IMG/VR virus record: IMGVR_UViG_3300021961_000080
Location: 1-64,000 of that record
Source: a virus
DNA length: 64,000 nucleotides
Strand: one strand, 5' to 3'
The notes under the pieces were generated by a model. The model had not been told where the DNA came from and made no database searches. It saw nothing but the letters and a program-made list of their open reading frames with translations. The position numbers were made by a program, and so were the translations under genes. This document shows positions 8,507 through 16,762 of this stretch, piece by piece. Numbering within the stretch: position 1 is the first letter of the stretch; the number at the start of each line of letters is the position of its first letter.

Positions 8507-8869
8507 TTATCGCCACCACAATCTATGAACGATAGTAGTTATATCATCAGTCACAACTTTTACTATAGCCCCTTTCCATGAAGAGTTTTTATTTGGGTTA
8601 TATTCTGTTCTTTCCCACATTTTGTTATCCTTAATCTTCCAAATTTTAGGCAAAGAATAACTGCAACAGAGGTTTGTATTTGGTTCCCATTCGTTTCCTA
8701 TGTATTTTCGCCACTTACGGGCAGTAGTTAAATTAATTTCATAAAGGTTTGCAATTTCTCCATCGGTAAAAGTTTCGCCAGACTCAATTAAATTAGGGAT
8801 AATGTATGACTTAGCAAAAAACCTTTGATCATCATTTAATACATTAAGGGTTACTAAATTTGTCGGCAT
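8507..8869 (-). CDS. Small HTH-type protein, paralogue 3 of 3
   Basis: 120 aa from the ATG at 8869, chosen because AGGA lies 8 bases upstream; a longer TTG start would overlap the preceding gene. Carries TFTDGEIANLYEINLTTARKWRK (HTH) and NLCCSYSLPKIWKIKDNKMWER, aligning with the two paralogues downstream. The C-terminal tail of about 35 residues is unique. Probable DNA-binding protein of unknown target. Confidence 0.6.
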   Translation of the reverse strand: MPTNLVTLNVLNDDQRFFAKSYIIPNLIESGETFTDGEIANLYEINLTTARKWRKYIGNEWEPNTNLCCSYSLPKIWKIKDNKMWERTEYNPNKNSSWKGAIVKVVTDDITTIVHRLWWR

Positions 8870-8904
8870 TTTATCTGTCCTAAGTGTAACTTGTTTTGAA
8901 ATAA

Positions 8905-9303
8905 TTACATTTTCATTGGTTGCCAATTAATTGATATTTTTAGTTTATCATAAGTTCCAGCTTTTATAAAGCCACACTCTTCTAAATATTCTATTAAAGA
9001 TTTAATTCGTTTTCTAGGAAAGCCTAAAATATCAGCTAATTGAGTAATATTAGTCATTGTAAATTTGCCGTTATTTTTTTCTTTGATTGACTTTGCAGTA
9101 GATATAATAGCTTGTCCTTTTATAGCCAAGTAAGCTTTTAAGTTGCCATGATATCGTTGACCTTTTGCTGTTTTTAAAGAGTTAATTATAGCAGTCTCAT
9201 TGCCGTCAAAACACAAGTTGCAAGGATTAACATAGCAAGGGCATTTATACAGATAAGTACCGTCGGGAAAAGATTGTTCCTTTGGAATGATTTGTGTTGA
9301 CAT
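8905..9303 (-). CDS. Cys-containing winged-helix-like protein
   Basis: 132 aa. The N-terminal 40 residues hold four cysteines (CPCYVNPCNLC), possibly a zinc knuckle. Residues 75-120 (FTMTNITQLADILGFPRKRIKSLIEYLEECGFIKAG) have the shape of a winged-helix DNA-binding domain. Directly downstream of the thymidylate synthase gene with no gap, hence cotranscribed. Specific function not recognised. Confidence 0.55.
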   Translation of the reverse strand: MSTQIIPKEQSFPDGTYLYKCPCYVNPCNLCFDGNETAIINSLKTAKGQRYHGNLKAYLAIKGQAIISTAKSIKEKNNGKFTMTNITQLADILGFPRKRIKSLIEYLEECGFIKAGTYDKLKISINWQPMKM

Positions 9304-10845
9304 TTATTTATCCTGAGTGTAATTTGTTTTTTGTTGAGATGCTCGTTCAATTTCTCTAGCTAAATAGCCGATATGAAGGGATTGAATACTAGGGCAATCA
9401 GTAACTATTTGACGGATTAGCTTTAAAGGATTCTTGCCTTCCCATTTTCCCACAAATTCACCATTAGGGGTTAGCTGACCAACTGTGATATTGTTCCCAT
9501 CCGTTTCTACTAAAAAGTTACCAGTAGGGTCACTGTAAGATTGAATCTCTTTATTAATAATTGATTGATATTGATTATTAATTAGCTGTTCTACGTTTTC
9601 CCAACAGTCATCGTAAATATGGGCTGATTGACTAATAGTAATCAGTGGACCCATTGTTAAATCGTAGTCGGACTGACTAGCAATTCCATCTCTGATATGA
9701 TGCTGTAAAGCCCGCAATCCCATTGCGTTAGCTGGCCAAGCGGAAAACATATCATTACTCCTAAAGGTAGCTGTCAGTGACAATTCATTATCTACTACTC
9801 TTACCCAAATATGATTAAGGCAAGGTGAACCGCCGTGATTATGGTCTGAATCACCCTTTTTTCTTTCTCCTCGCACGATTGTATTATAATCGTTGTTACG
9901 CCAACTGTTATGTTCGGCAAGTATTTGATAGTTTCCACTTCCACTATCCCATAAAGACATAACGGCACTAGCTGAGTCAATTTCTTTGACTAATTTATTG
10001 ATAACTGCTTTAATTTGATCTTGACCAAACCAAGAACGCAATCGTTGACCATAGGTATATTTAACCCCTTCTCGATAATCAGCATCATCAAGTATTTGTG
10101 GAATATAGTTCTTTAGATACTCTTTATCTAAAGGTAAGTAATTGGGTTCGGGAAAGTAAAAGTCTTCTGGTTCATCGGTAACTATCGCCATTAAGTCGAT
10201 TAATTCTTGCCATTTACCATCATACCCAGTCGGTCTGATAGTGCCAGTGGTTTTGATTCTTTGCAGTATTTTTATCCAAGTTTCAGCAATAGTTTTACCT
10301 TCAATCCGATGACCATAGAGCGGACCAGGTTTTACCTCTGATGTGGGTTCATTGTAGGGAAAGACCATTGGTTCTGCCCACGGTTTCACTTTAGAGTATT
10401 GATTTAAGCTCTTTATCTCTACTATCCAATCAAGATTTGAGACTACATTAATTGAAGACCGTGATTGATTTAAAACTTCCAAAGGAATATCTATATCAAT
10501 ATACCCTTTTACCAAAGAGTCAATTATCCAGCACGGTTTCCCTACATCGTTTTTTCCTTTATAAACTCCATTTTCAAAGAAATCTTTTAGGCATTGAACA
10601 CTACCAGAATTTTTGTCTTCACGGGTTGAATTTATTACAACAAGATAACGAACGTGGGGATTAGCTAACAAATTACGGACTAAAAAGTTAATTCCCCTTG
10701 ATGCGCTATAAAGATTACCAATCACGGCATAATCAGAGGGATCAAGTTTTGAAGCTACCGACTTAGCGGGAGTCCATCCTGTACAGATAGCTATATGGCC
10801 TGTTCCGATGATTAATTGATTAGGTTTGTAGATTGCGTTAAACAT
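9304..10845 (-). CDS. Thymidylate synthase, divergent cyanobacterial/archaeal (DUF4346-containing) type
   Basis: 513 aa, preceded by AAAGGAAAGG. The C-terminal half contains the thymidylate synthase core: PCLNHI with predicted nucleophile C342, then RSNDMFSAWPANAMG (counterpart of the R-S-x-D substrate-binding motif) and SAHIYDDCW. It is about twice the usual ThyA length because of an N-terminal region and a C-terminal DUF4346-like segment (TGNFLVETD to YLAREIERA). I know this form from archaea and cyanobacteria. It would make dTMP from dUMP beside the ribonucleotide reductase genes. Confidence 0.85.
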   Translation of the reverse strand: MFNAIYKPNQLIIGTGHIAICTGWTPAKSVASKLDPSDYAVIGNLYSASRGINFLVRNLLANPHVRYLVVINSTREDKNSGSVQCLKDFFENGVYKGKNDVGKPCWIIDSLVKGYIDIDIPLEVLNQSRSSINVVSNLDWIVEIKSLNQYSKVKPWAEPMVFPYNEPTSEVKPGPLYGHRIEGKTIAETWIKILQRIKTTGTIRPTGYDGKWQELIDLMAIVTDEPEDFYFPEPNYLPLDKEYLKNYIPQILDDADYREGVKYTYGQRLRSWFGQDQIKAVINKLVKEIDSASAVMSLWDSGSGNYQILAEHNSWRNNDYNTIVRGERKKGDSDHNHGGSPCLNHIWVRVVDNELSLTATFRSNDMFSAWPANAMGLRALQHHIRDGIASQSDYDLTMGPLITISQSAHIYDDCWENVEQLINNQYQSIINKEIQSYSDPTGNFLVETDGNNITVGQLTPNGEFVGKWEGKNPLKLIRQIVTDCPSIQSLHIGYLAREIERASQQKTNYTQDK

Positions 10846-10981
10846 TAGCCTTTCCTTTTTCTTTGAGATTTGGTTGTTTCCAAGTTTCTATTTCTTTGAG
10901 AAATGAATCGGACTTAGGTTTCCAGTTCTCTATTTTTTCTAGAAGCAAGTCCAGTTTTGCATTAATTTCTTCAAGAGTCAT
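10838..10981 (-). CDS. Short coiled-coil protein
   Basis: 47 aa, ATG at 10981. Sequence is a charged heptad-like helix (LEEINAKLDLLLEKIENW). Its stop lies inside the start region of the thymidylate synthase gene, so the two are translationally coupled. Unknown function. Confidence 0.5.
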   Translation of the reverse strand: MTLEEINAKLDLLLEKIENWKPKSDSFLKEIETWKQPNLKEKGKANV

Positions 10982-11120
10982 AATTGATTTTACCTCTACT
11001 TTGTTCAACAGATTCTATTTCTGTTAATGTTTTTTTGATTGATTCTTTTTCGTTGGTAAGCAATTCTCTTACTTCTTGAAAAAGAATTGATATTCTTTTG
11101 TCAATTTCTACAGTATTCAT
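10971..11120 (-). CDS. Short coiled-coil protein
   Basis: 49 aa, ATG at 11120. Charged amphipathic helix (ISILFQEVRELLTNEKESIKKTLTEI) similar in style to the next gene downstream. It overlaps that gene's start by 11 bases. Unknown function; overlapping short frames with proper starts suggest both are expressed. Confidence 0.45.
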   Translation of the reverse strand: MNTVEIDKRISILFQEVRELLTNEKESIKKTLTEIESVEQSRGKINYDS

Positions 11121-11189
11121 GGAGAATTTCTTTGTGCTAATTTTTACTATCTGGCATCAATCTAATAACCAATAACTGACATTGCGGCA

Positions 11190-11393
11190 CTACTCTGTTT
11201 TTGGGAAAGGATTATCACCTAATCCCCACTGGTGTTTAAGAAGAGCGTTGTACATATTTTCCCTGACTATCATTTGTTCATAAAGCTTGATCAGAAAATC
11301 CTGCGCTTGTTCGTGACTCATTTCTTGTACCTGAATACGAAAAGAACGAATACTAAACTGCTGTTCTAATGAAAGTTTGGTAGGTTGAGACAT
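11190..11393 (-). CDS. Small helical protein, unknown
   Basis: 67 aa from the ATG at 11393, which has TAGGAG six bases upstream. A longer frame would overlap the previous gene. Helical composition with MSHEQAQDFLIKLYEQMIVRENMYNALLKHQWG. No family recognised. Follows two other small genes in the leader part of the nucleotide-metabolism operon. Confidence 0.5.
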   Translation of the reverse strand: MSQPTKLSLEQQFSIRSFRIQVQEMSHEQAQDFLIKLYEQMIVRENMYNALLKHQWGLGDNPFPKTE

Positions 11394-11406
11394 AATTGCT
11401 CCTAAG

Positions 11407-11598
11407 TTAAAATTCAGACTCTTCCTTCTGGGGTTCATATCTATTATCAAAGTCTTCCAATGTTTGTTTTAAGCAATGATAAAAGCCGTTAAATTCGTCA
11501 AAGGGTTCCCAATCTTCTTTGTGCTTTTCCAGAAGCTTTCTTGCTAACTCTGGTTCGATGGGAACGTAAATGTAATCTTCTAGTGATTTATCTTGCAT
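11407..11598 (-). CDS. Small acidic protein, unknown
   Basis: 63 aa, strongly acidic (many E and D), with no cysteine cluster or membrane segment. Lies between a ribbon-helix-helix-like gene and another small gene in the same orientation. Phage early operons often carry such small acidic proteins, some of which inhibit host enzymes, but no specific role can be read from this one. Confidence 0.5.
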   Translation of the reverse strand: MQDKSLEDYIYVPIEPELARKLLEKHKEDWEPFDEFNGFYHCLKQTLEDFDNRYEPQKEESEF

Positions 11599-11609
11599 AG
11601 CATCTCTTT

Positions 11610-11801
11610 TTAGATAATTATCTGCTTTTGATCGCCGCCTTTCTGGAGTATTAACTGACTATCTTCTTTGGCATATAAAGCCATAAGTTTTAATCCTTTG
11701 CAAATGACTTCAGACTCTGTTAAGCCTAGCTGTTTGGCTATTTCTTCAAGGTGTTCTGAGTCTTTTTTACATAAGTTGATTTCCCATTTGTGAATACCCA
11801 T
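11610..11801 (-). CDS. Ribbon-helix-helix-like small protein
   Basis: 63 aa. It begins with a short beta strand (KWEINL), followed by SEHLEEIAKQLGLTESEVICKGLKLM, the helix-turn-helix pattern of CopG/Arc-type proteins. The C-terminus is polar. It is near the 5' end of the nucleotide-metabolism operon, so autoregulation is possible. Sequence evidence is moderate. Confidence 0.5.
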   Translation of the reverse strand: MGIHKWEINLCKKDSEHLEEIAKQLGLTESEVICKGLKLMALYAKEDSQLILQKGGDQKQIII

Positions 11802-11804
11802 GAT

Positions 11805-11900
11805 TTAATTTTTTCCTAAATAAAACCAGTAAAACCATAGAATCACTATCGCAATATTTAACATAAAAAATGTTAAATACATCAACAATTGTTTTGACAT
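11805..11900 (-). CDS. Very short membrane peptide
   Basis: 31 aa from the ATG at 11900, almost wholly one hydrophobic helix (LLMYLTFFMLNIAIVILWFYW). It is the first frame after the promoter at 11933-11961. Too short for homology; the uninterrupted membrane helix and position argue that it may be translated. Confidence 0.35.
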   Translation of the reverse strand: MSKQLLMYLTFFMLNIAIVILWFYWFYLGKN

Positions 11901-11932
11901 ATTTTTTGTTTCTATAAATTTACCATAACTAA

Positions 11933-11961
11933 ACTATACGGCTTCTTACTTGAATTGTCAA
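11933..11961 (-). promoter_or_regulatory. Leftward promoter of the nucleotide-metabolism operon
   Basis: Minus strand TTGACA (11961-11956), 17-bp spacer, TATAGT (11938-11933). It has the extended TTGACAATTC box shared with other operons here. It would start transcription near 11926 and serve the genes from 11900 down towards nrdA/nrdB. Confidence 0.75.
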
Positions 11962-12006
11962 GATAATTTTGATACACTAAGATTAGATAAATTTATATTA
12001 GTACAA

Positions 12007-12441
12007 ATGTTCGACACTGCTATTGGAGTTGCTGGGAAATTTTTAGAAAATCCCATAATTAAGGCTAATGCCTCCCTATCTTTTTCCGTGGCTACAGGTT
12101 CGACTGTAACTACGGATAGCGTAGGTAATCCGATTATAAGCCCTACAGCGATGGAATCCGTAGTAATTGCCTGTTGGTTACATCAAACAAAACCTTCTGT
12201 GGCAGAAGTGCAAGAGGGTAGCTATCTCGATTGTGAATACTTTGAAGGAAGATTGGTAAAGCCTAGAGACTACCCTTTTCCAATTAGAACTACAGGGGAA
12301 CTGCAAGTAACAATTAATGGCAGAATCGGTCTTGTTAGGCAGTTAAATGTATTTGAATCGCCGACAAGTCAACAGTTAGGAATTGCCGCAAAATTAGGAC
12401 GTAGGATTAAACTTTATGCAAGGTTTGAGCAAGGTAGTTAA
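12007..12441 (+). CDS. Putative head-tail or minor structural protein (isolated + strand gene)
   Basis: 144 aa from the ATG at 12007; a TTG at 11950 would place the first 19 codons on top of the leftward promoter. Beta-rich with SSLSFSVATGSTVTTDSVGNP-like segments and DYPFPIRTTGELQVTINGRIGLV, reminiscent of small head-closure or tail-terminator proteins. It is the only + strand gene among head genes and its stop overlaps the convergent small gene. No Shine-Dalgarno sequence is obvious. Confidence 0.45.
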   Translation: MFDTAIGVAGKFLENPIIKANASLSFSVATGSTVTTDSVGNPIISPTAMESVVIACWLHQTKPSVAEVQEGSYLDCEYFEGRLVKPRDYPFPIRTTGELQVTINGRIGLVRQLNVFESPTSQQLGIAAKLGRRIKLYARFEQGS

Positions 12442-12599
12442 CTTTCAGAACCTTTTAGATAACCGAGGTATCCAGAGACAATTGCTGTAATAACATTGCC
12501 GTAAGTATCGCTAGTTTCAGGAGTAAAGAAAGAATGAATCAAGCAGGCAAAGACAATTAAAACACAGACAATAGATGGGTCTAATTTAAGGTGTGGCAT
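12438..12599 (-). CDS. Small membrane protein of head operon
   Basis: 53 aa, ATG at 12599 inside the end of the rusA gene. Residues 8-22 (SIVCVLIVFACLIHS) form a hydrophobic helix and residues 30-45 a second, weaker one. The end overlaps the stop of the convergent + strand gene by four bases. It resembles small phage membrane proteins of the holin or accessory type, without decisive evidence. Confidence 0.45.
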   Translation of the reverse strand: MPHLKLDPSIVCVLIVFACLIHSFFTPETSDTYGNVITAIVSGYLGYLKGSES

Positions 12600-12999
12600 T
12601 ATCGTTATCATCATCCTCTATAAAAATTTTCTTTATAATCGGTTTATCACTAATTGTTAACTTTAATTCGTCTTTATGCCATTTTGTAAAGATTGGATCG
12701 TATCCATAAATATATTTTAAGCTGTCCCCGACAATAATCCCTGCTTTTTTTAAACCATCATTGACGTATTTTGCACTACCACAAATATTATCAGGGTCAC
12801 GTCCAAAATTTTTAATTCGCCATTCGTAAAGTAGCCATACTTTATCAGGAAACCGTGGAATTTCTTGTTCTATGATAAGTTTTTGTATGTCAAAATCCCA
12901 TTGTTTTTTAGTAGTCGCACTTTTAAATTTGTTTGCACGAGCCAACCTTATCTGTTCATTGAGAGTCGGGGGAAGTGGACAGATGAAAACGGCTTTCAT
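12586..12999 (-). CDS. rusA: RusA-family Holliday junction resolvase
   Basis: 137 aa. Catalytic acidic residues are D68, D70 (GRDPDN) and D92 (IIVGDSLKY), with K77 in the intervening SAKYVNDGLKKAG, matching the D-x-D, K and D pattern of RusA dimers. The N-terminus MKAVFICPLPPTLNE is the usual RusA substrate-binding opening. It resolves four-way junctions formed during phage recombination or before packaging, which fits its place in the head module. It overlaps the upstream gene by four bases. Confidence 0.85.
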   Translation of the reverse strand: MKAVFICPLPPTLNEQIRLARANKFKSATTKKQWDFDIQKLIIEQEIPRFPDKVWLLYEWRIKNFGRDPDNICGSAKYVNDGLKKAGIIVGDSLKYIYGYDPIFTKWHKDELKLTISDKPIIKKIFIEDDDNDNATP

Positions 13000-13667
13000 A
13001 AGCTTATTGGGCGATACTTCTTAAATACCATTAACAAATCGTCGGGAATTGTACCAAGCTGACCAGTTCCATAGTTAATTTTTGCCTCTTCAAAAGGTAA
13101 TTCTACAGACGAAACACCTTTAAAAGAACCTGTATTACACACCCAATCTAAAATACGACCAAAAGCCGCTTTTATTTCTCTTGTTTGTCGGTTATCTTGA
13201 GAGAAGTCAATACCGCTAGAATATTCCACGTCAGCCTCGGAAAACTCAGGATATGGCTCACGATTATAGCCATGATAACCCCAATATCCCCACGATCTAC
13301 TGATTGCAGTAGATAAATGGATCTGACCATCAATATCGATTATATAATCGTTAGAACCTAGAGTTTGCCAACTGTCAGGAGCGATAGCCCGATTAAATCC
13401 GTCGGTAATATTGCCTAATCTAGCTTTAATTATCGGAGCGGGGTTGCTGACAAGTGGAGTATTTATACTGACATAAGTTAATCTAAAATTTTGGAATTTT
13501 AGATTAACTCTTAGCTTTTCCCGGTGACGGGTAATCTCTAAAGGTCGATCCGCTCCTCTATCGCCTTCGATAATTGATTGGACAAAGTAAATCGCACCAG
13601 TGACGGCATCTTCTGGTAAAGATACCGATGGTGCGAATAGTAGGAGGTCATCAAGGCTAAAAATCAT
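12996..13667 (-). CDS. Putative head-tail connector protein
   Basis: 223 aa, directly downstream of the capsid genes and overlapping the next by four bases. Mixed alpha/beta, with no membrane segment. It starts MIFSLDDLLLFAPSVSL and contains aromatic-rich WGYWGYHGYNREPYPEF. Position after the major capsid gene suggests a head completion or adaptor protein. No confident family assignment can be made from sequence alone. Confidence 0.5.
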   Translation of the reverse strand: MIFSLDDLLLFAPSVSLPEDAVTGAIYFVQSIIEGDRGADRPLEITRHREKLRVNLKFQNFRLTYVSINTPLVSNPAPIIKARLGNITDGFNRAIAPDSWQTLGSNDYIIDIDGQIHLSTAISRSWGYWGYHGYNREPYPEFSEADVEYSSGIDFSQDNRQTREIKAAFGRILDWVCNTGSFKGVSSVELPFEEAKINYGTGQLGTIPDDLLMVFKKYRPISL

Positions 13668-13879
13668 TAGTTTGATTTACTCAATAGAGGGCATGAGTTG
13701 TCATGAACCGGACAAAATGGACGATGATCGAGATCAGTTCTGAGTTGACCTTTACACCGGTTACAGACTGGATAGCCCAATGCTTTTAGATTGTTATAAG
13801 TGACTTCATTGGTTCCATTTGTTGGGGGAATGTTTTTAACAGTTGGAGTTTCTTCGATGGTGGGTTCTTTGCTTGCCAT
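13667..13879 (-). CDS. Small zinc-ribbon-like protein
   Basis: 70 aa. After a disordered T/P/E-rich N-terminal third, the C-terminal half has VCNRCKGQLRT, then FCPVHDNSCPLL. These cysteines with the histidine are spaced like a zinc ribbon. It sits between the major capsid gene and the connector candidate; some phages encode small decoration or head-tail proteins here. Confidence 0.5.
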   Translation of the reverse strand: MASKEPTIEETPTVKNIPPTNGTNEVTYNNLKALGYPVCNRCKGQLRTDLDHRPFCPVHDNSCPLLSKSN

Positions 13880-13899
13880 AATTGTTAGAAAGATAGGGT

Positions 13900-15798
13900 T
13901 TATACGGCCACGTCTAGGGTTCTTAATTCAGCTACTCGCAACTGTTGAGAAGCTTCACCAGTACCTACGGGGTCAACGTCTAAGGTTTTATATCCGAGCC
14001 ACGCTAACCAAGTTGCGCGAATCCGACGATCAAATTGAGTGACATTATCAAAAGTGATTTGAAACGGCATCCCTACTCCAACACCTAACGCACCGGCTCC
14101 AATTAAATAACCAGTACGGGTAGTTTTAGCACCTAAAGAACCGCCTAATGTTTCGCTTTGAACACCGGGTTGGCCAGCCGCTCCGACACCGACGCTATTG
14201 CCAGTTTCAAAGATATGGAATTTTTCGACTAATCCTAAATACGAGCTAACCCTTCCAGTATCCCCAGGGGGAATATAAGACGGATTGAGGATATTTAGTA
14301 AAGCGTCAAGATCACGAGTCGTATTTGCTTGCCAATCGTCATCGTAACTCTCTTTTAATTGCAGAATTTGAGTCGAATTTAGGAATAACAGATACGTCTG
14401 GTCAGGATACATTTGGAACCTGTTATCGTGGGCATATTGGTACAATCGCCGCAAGAATCCTTTGGTAAAAGTTCCATCATCTCCTGTTGCTGATAGTCCA
14501 GTGGGGGAGGTAACAAGACTGCCTTTTTTGTTATATAAATGCAGTGACGTGCTATCAAGCATAGTTTTGATCATGGTATTATCAAAACTTGCATAGTCGT
14601 AATACAGCGTATTCTGCATCCAATCAAGCATTCCCATCGCACTAAAATATTCAGTGAAAGTTGGGATAGAAACAGGTCGGATTGCAGTAGAAGCTCCTAC
14701 TTTACCGCGTCCATATTCAAAGATTTCTGCCGATACGCTAGACGCACTATTATTATCTGATTCAGAAGTCAGATCAGCATACTCACCCTTTCCTGATAGT
14801 TGATAGTCGCTTACCGACGGGGAACTGGTTAAATAATTCAGTCTAGGAATACGAATAACAGTTCCATTACGAGCCGTAAAGTCTAAGGCATAATTAGGAA
14901 TCTGCCAAAATGCAAACCCAGGGATTTGGGTTGTACGGAGAATTGCTGACAAAGTGTCAAGAAAAAACGGGGGCAGATCCGCCGCAGTCGTTGGGCTATT
15001 TTTTGAAACTTGACCGCCCATTACAGGGGCCGAACGAGTCCCTCTAAACCAGCCTTGTTTGCGTCCCCAATCATCTAAAGAGTTGACAATCTGTTGTCGG
15101 TTATTTTTGACATGGCGATCTAATCGTACTTTATCGTACAGGTTTACTGTTTGATTACCGCCCATTACAGGAGCCGAATAGATTACACCAGAATTTTTCT
15201 GAATGTCCTCGATTAGCTCAAAGGTTTCGTCAAGCGCACCTGTAATTTTATCGGCATCATGGGCGACGGTTTTATTGAAGTTAGGCAACTGCATTTTTTC
15301 TGGTGTTTGGCTACCGTGAAGCTTTCCTAAGTCAGTAAAGTTGTTAATCGTCTTTTCCGACTCAGTGACTTTAGTTTCTAGTTGAGCGATTTTCTTGTGG
15401 GATTCTTGGATAGCTTCCGTGGCAGAATTGAGAGAAGCTTCTAGGGTAGCTTTCGTAGCCTCGAATTGTTGCTTTTGGGCTTCTAATGCCGATTGTTTTT
15501 CCAATTCCATCGCTTGCTTTACCGATTCAACGGTTGCCGTCACGGTATTTTGTACAAGCTCTTGAAGCATTTTGGGGTCAAAAGCTGGCGCGGGAGCAGT
15601 AGCGGTAACAGGAGTAGGTTCGGGGTCAGAATTTTTAACTGGTACACCACCACCATCAGAAGACTTTAAATCACCTCGAAAAGCCGCTTTTTTAGTCAAG
15701 GTAAAGACTTCCTCTTGAGAAGGAGCATCACTTCCTTCTGCTGAATCTTTAATAACTACGGGAGTAACCCGCTTAATTTCTTTTAGGGTACTTTTCAT
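13900..15798 (-). CDS. Major capsid protein with N-terminal scaffold-like region
   Basis: 632 aa. Residues 1-75 are polar and proline-rich, and residues 80-165 form a long coiled coil (VTATVESVKQAMELEKQ onward, ending ETKVTESEKTI) like the delta or scaffold domain of HK97-fold capsids. From about 195 the mature capsid follows, with SAPVMGG occurring twice (near 210 and 262) and a typical beta-rich tail. The protease gene lies directly upstream, so the coiled coil is probably removed on maturation. It is long for this family because the scaffold is fused. Confidence 0.8.
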   Translation of the reverse strand: MKSTLKEIKRVTPVVIKDSAEGSDAPSQEEVFTLTKKAAFRGDLKSSDGGGVPVKNSDPEPTPVTATAPAPAFDPKMLQELVQNTVTATVESVKQAMELEKQSALEAQKQQFEATKATLEASLNSATEAIQESHKKIAQLETKVTESEKTINNFTDLGKLHGSQTPEKMQLPNFNKTVAHDADKITGALDETFELIEDIQKNSGVIYSAPVMGGNQTVNLYDKVRLDRHVKNNRQQIVNSLDDWGRKQGWFRGTRSAPVMGGQVSKNSPTTAADLPPFFLDTLSAILRTTQIPGFAFWQIPNYALDFTARNGTVIRIPRLNYLTSSPSVSDYQLSGKGEYADLTSESDNNSASSVSAEIFEYGRGKVGASTAIRPVSIPTFTEYFSAMGMLDWMQNTLYYDYASFDNTMIKTMLDSTSLHLYNKKGSLVTSPTGLSATGDDGTFTKGFLRRLYQYAHDNRFQMYPDQTYLLFLNSTQILQLKESYDDDWQANTTRDLDALLNILNPSYIPPGDTGRVSSYLGLVEKFHIFETGNSVGVGAAGQPGVQSETLGGSLGAKTTRTGYLIGAGALGVGVGMPFQITFDNVTQFDRRIRATWLAWLGYKTLDVDPVGTGEASQQLRVAELRTLDVAV

Positions 15799-15853
15799 TA
15801 CTGATTACTGATCACTAACTATTAAATACAATTGTAGTACAGAACTTTCTGTT

Positions 15854-16573
15854 TTAGTTAAAAACAAAAGTATTAAGACGGGAATCTACTAATCTCGCCT
15901 GACGACAATTGCCACTGGTAACGAAACTGCATTCGATGGAGTCCATCTTTCCGGATCGGCGATAGTAAGGGGTTAGGATTTCTTCATCTACTAATCCAGC
16001 CATATAAGGGGGATAGTGAGGGCATTTAGGATCGCTGTAGGGAATATCACAGATAGGGCAAATCGACTCACCATAGAAAAACCCGCCCATTGAAACATCG
16101 GCTTTCCGTCCATAGGAAATCTCAGAAATAATCGGGTGAGTCGCTTCTACAAAACCAAAAACCAAGACTTGATGATAACCGTCTTTTTGAATTATTCGAT
16201 AATCTTCGCTTGGATTAGGGGATTTTTCGAGGATTCTTGCTATCCCCTCTTTACTTACGCGGGGCAAAGAATAAATTAAGGAATCATAAATCATGCCAAA
16301 AGTTTTGGTCTGATCGTCCCATTCATGATCGATCATCAAAGCGCATCCGGGATAACTAGCCACCATAGTTTCTAGGGCATTTTTATCCCAGACTTGCAAA
16401 GAACTGTGAATTAAGTTATTTGAGGCAATTAAAGCGAATCGCATTAACTCCGATGGTTCCCACGGATCGAGTCCGTAAGGTTTAAATTGGTTGATTAATT
16501 GCATCTCGTCATCGGTGGGGTGACGAGTCTCTAGTAATTGCTCTAATTCAGCGCGGGTTAATTTTAGTTCCAT
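15854..16573 (-). CDS. S78-like prohead maturation protease
   Basis: 239 aa. Motifs resembling the S78 family appear in order: ALMIDHEWDDQTKTFGMI (catalytic His in DHE), then KADVSMGGFF (candidate nucleophile Ser, cf. G-x-S-(I/M)-G), and SIECSFVTSGNCRQA (cf. the E-x-S-x-V block). An unusual insert between the last two carries ICPICD and CPHYP, probably a zinc site. It is expected to cleave the scaffold part of the capsid protein encoded directly downstream. No strong ribosome-binding site precedes the ATG. Confidence 0.65.
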   Translation of the reverse strand: MELKLTRAELEQLLETRHPTDDEMQLINQFKPYGLDPWEPSELMRFALIASNNLIHSSLQVWDKNALETMVASYPGCALMIDHEWDDQTKTFGMIYDSLIYSLPRVSKEGIARILEKSPNPSEDYRIIQKDGYHQVLVFGFVEATHPIISEISYGRKADVSMGGFFYGESICPICDIPYSDPKCPHYPPYMAGLVDEEILTPYYRRSGKMDSIECSFVTSGNCRQARLVDSRLNTFVFN

Positions 16574-16614
16574 AGCGATAAAAAATACTTATACAAACAA
16601 TTCTATCTAAAGAC

Positions 16615-16643
16615 TTGACGTTTATAGTTGGTTGATGTATATT
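16615..16643 (+). promoter_or_regulatory. Rightward promoter of intergenic small RNA
   Basis: TTGACG at 16615-16620, a 17-bp spacer and TATATT at 16638-16643 on the + strand, the opposite of all neighbouring genes. Predicted start is near 16650. The next feature downstream is a canonical terminator at 16731-16762, so the pair outlines a short independent transcript. Confidence 0.65.
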
Positions 16644-16649
16644 AATAGA

Positions 16650-16762
16650 GTGTGTACAGTCTCCATCCAAACCTATAAATAACCAATTTCAATATAAAAT
16701 TTTCGTCTCTGAAGGAAGTGTAAAGTATCTAGCGTGGAAGTGGCCTCCACGCTTTTTTATTT
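16650..16762 (+). ncRNA. Putative phage small RNA (about 110 nt) with own promoter and terminator
   Basis: Defined by the + strand promoter at 16615-16643 and a rho-independent terminator at its 3' end: stem AGCGTGG (16731-16737), loop, CCACGCT (16747-16753), then TTTTTTATTTT. The interval contains no convincing reading frame. It is antisense to nothing except the last bases of the MuF-like gene. It might be a regulatory RNA or a packaging-type structural RNA; the sequence does not decide. Confidence 0.55.
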
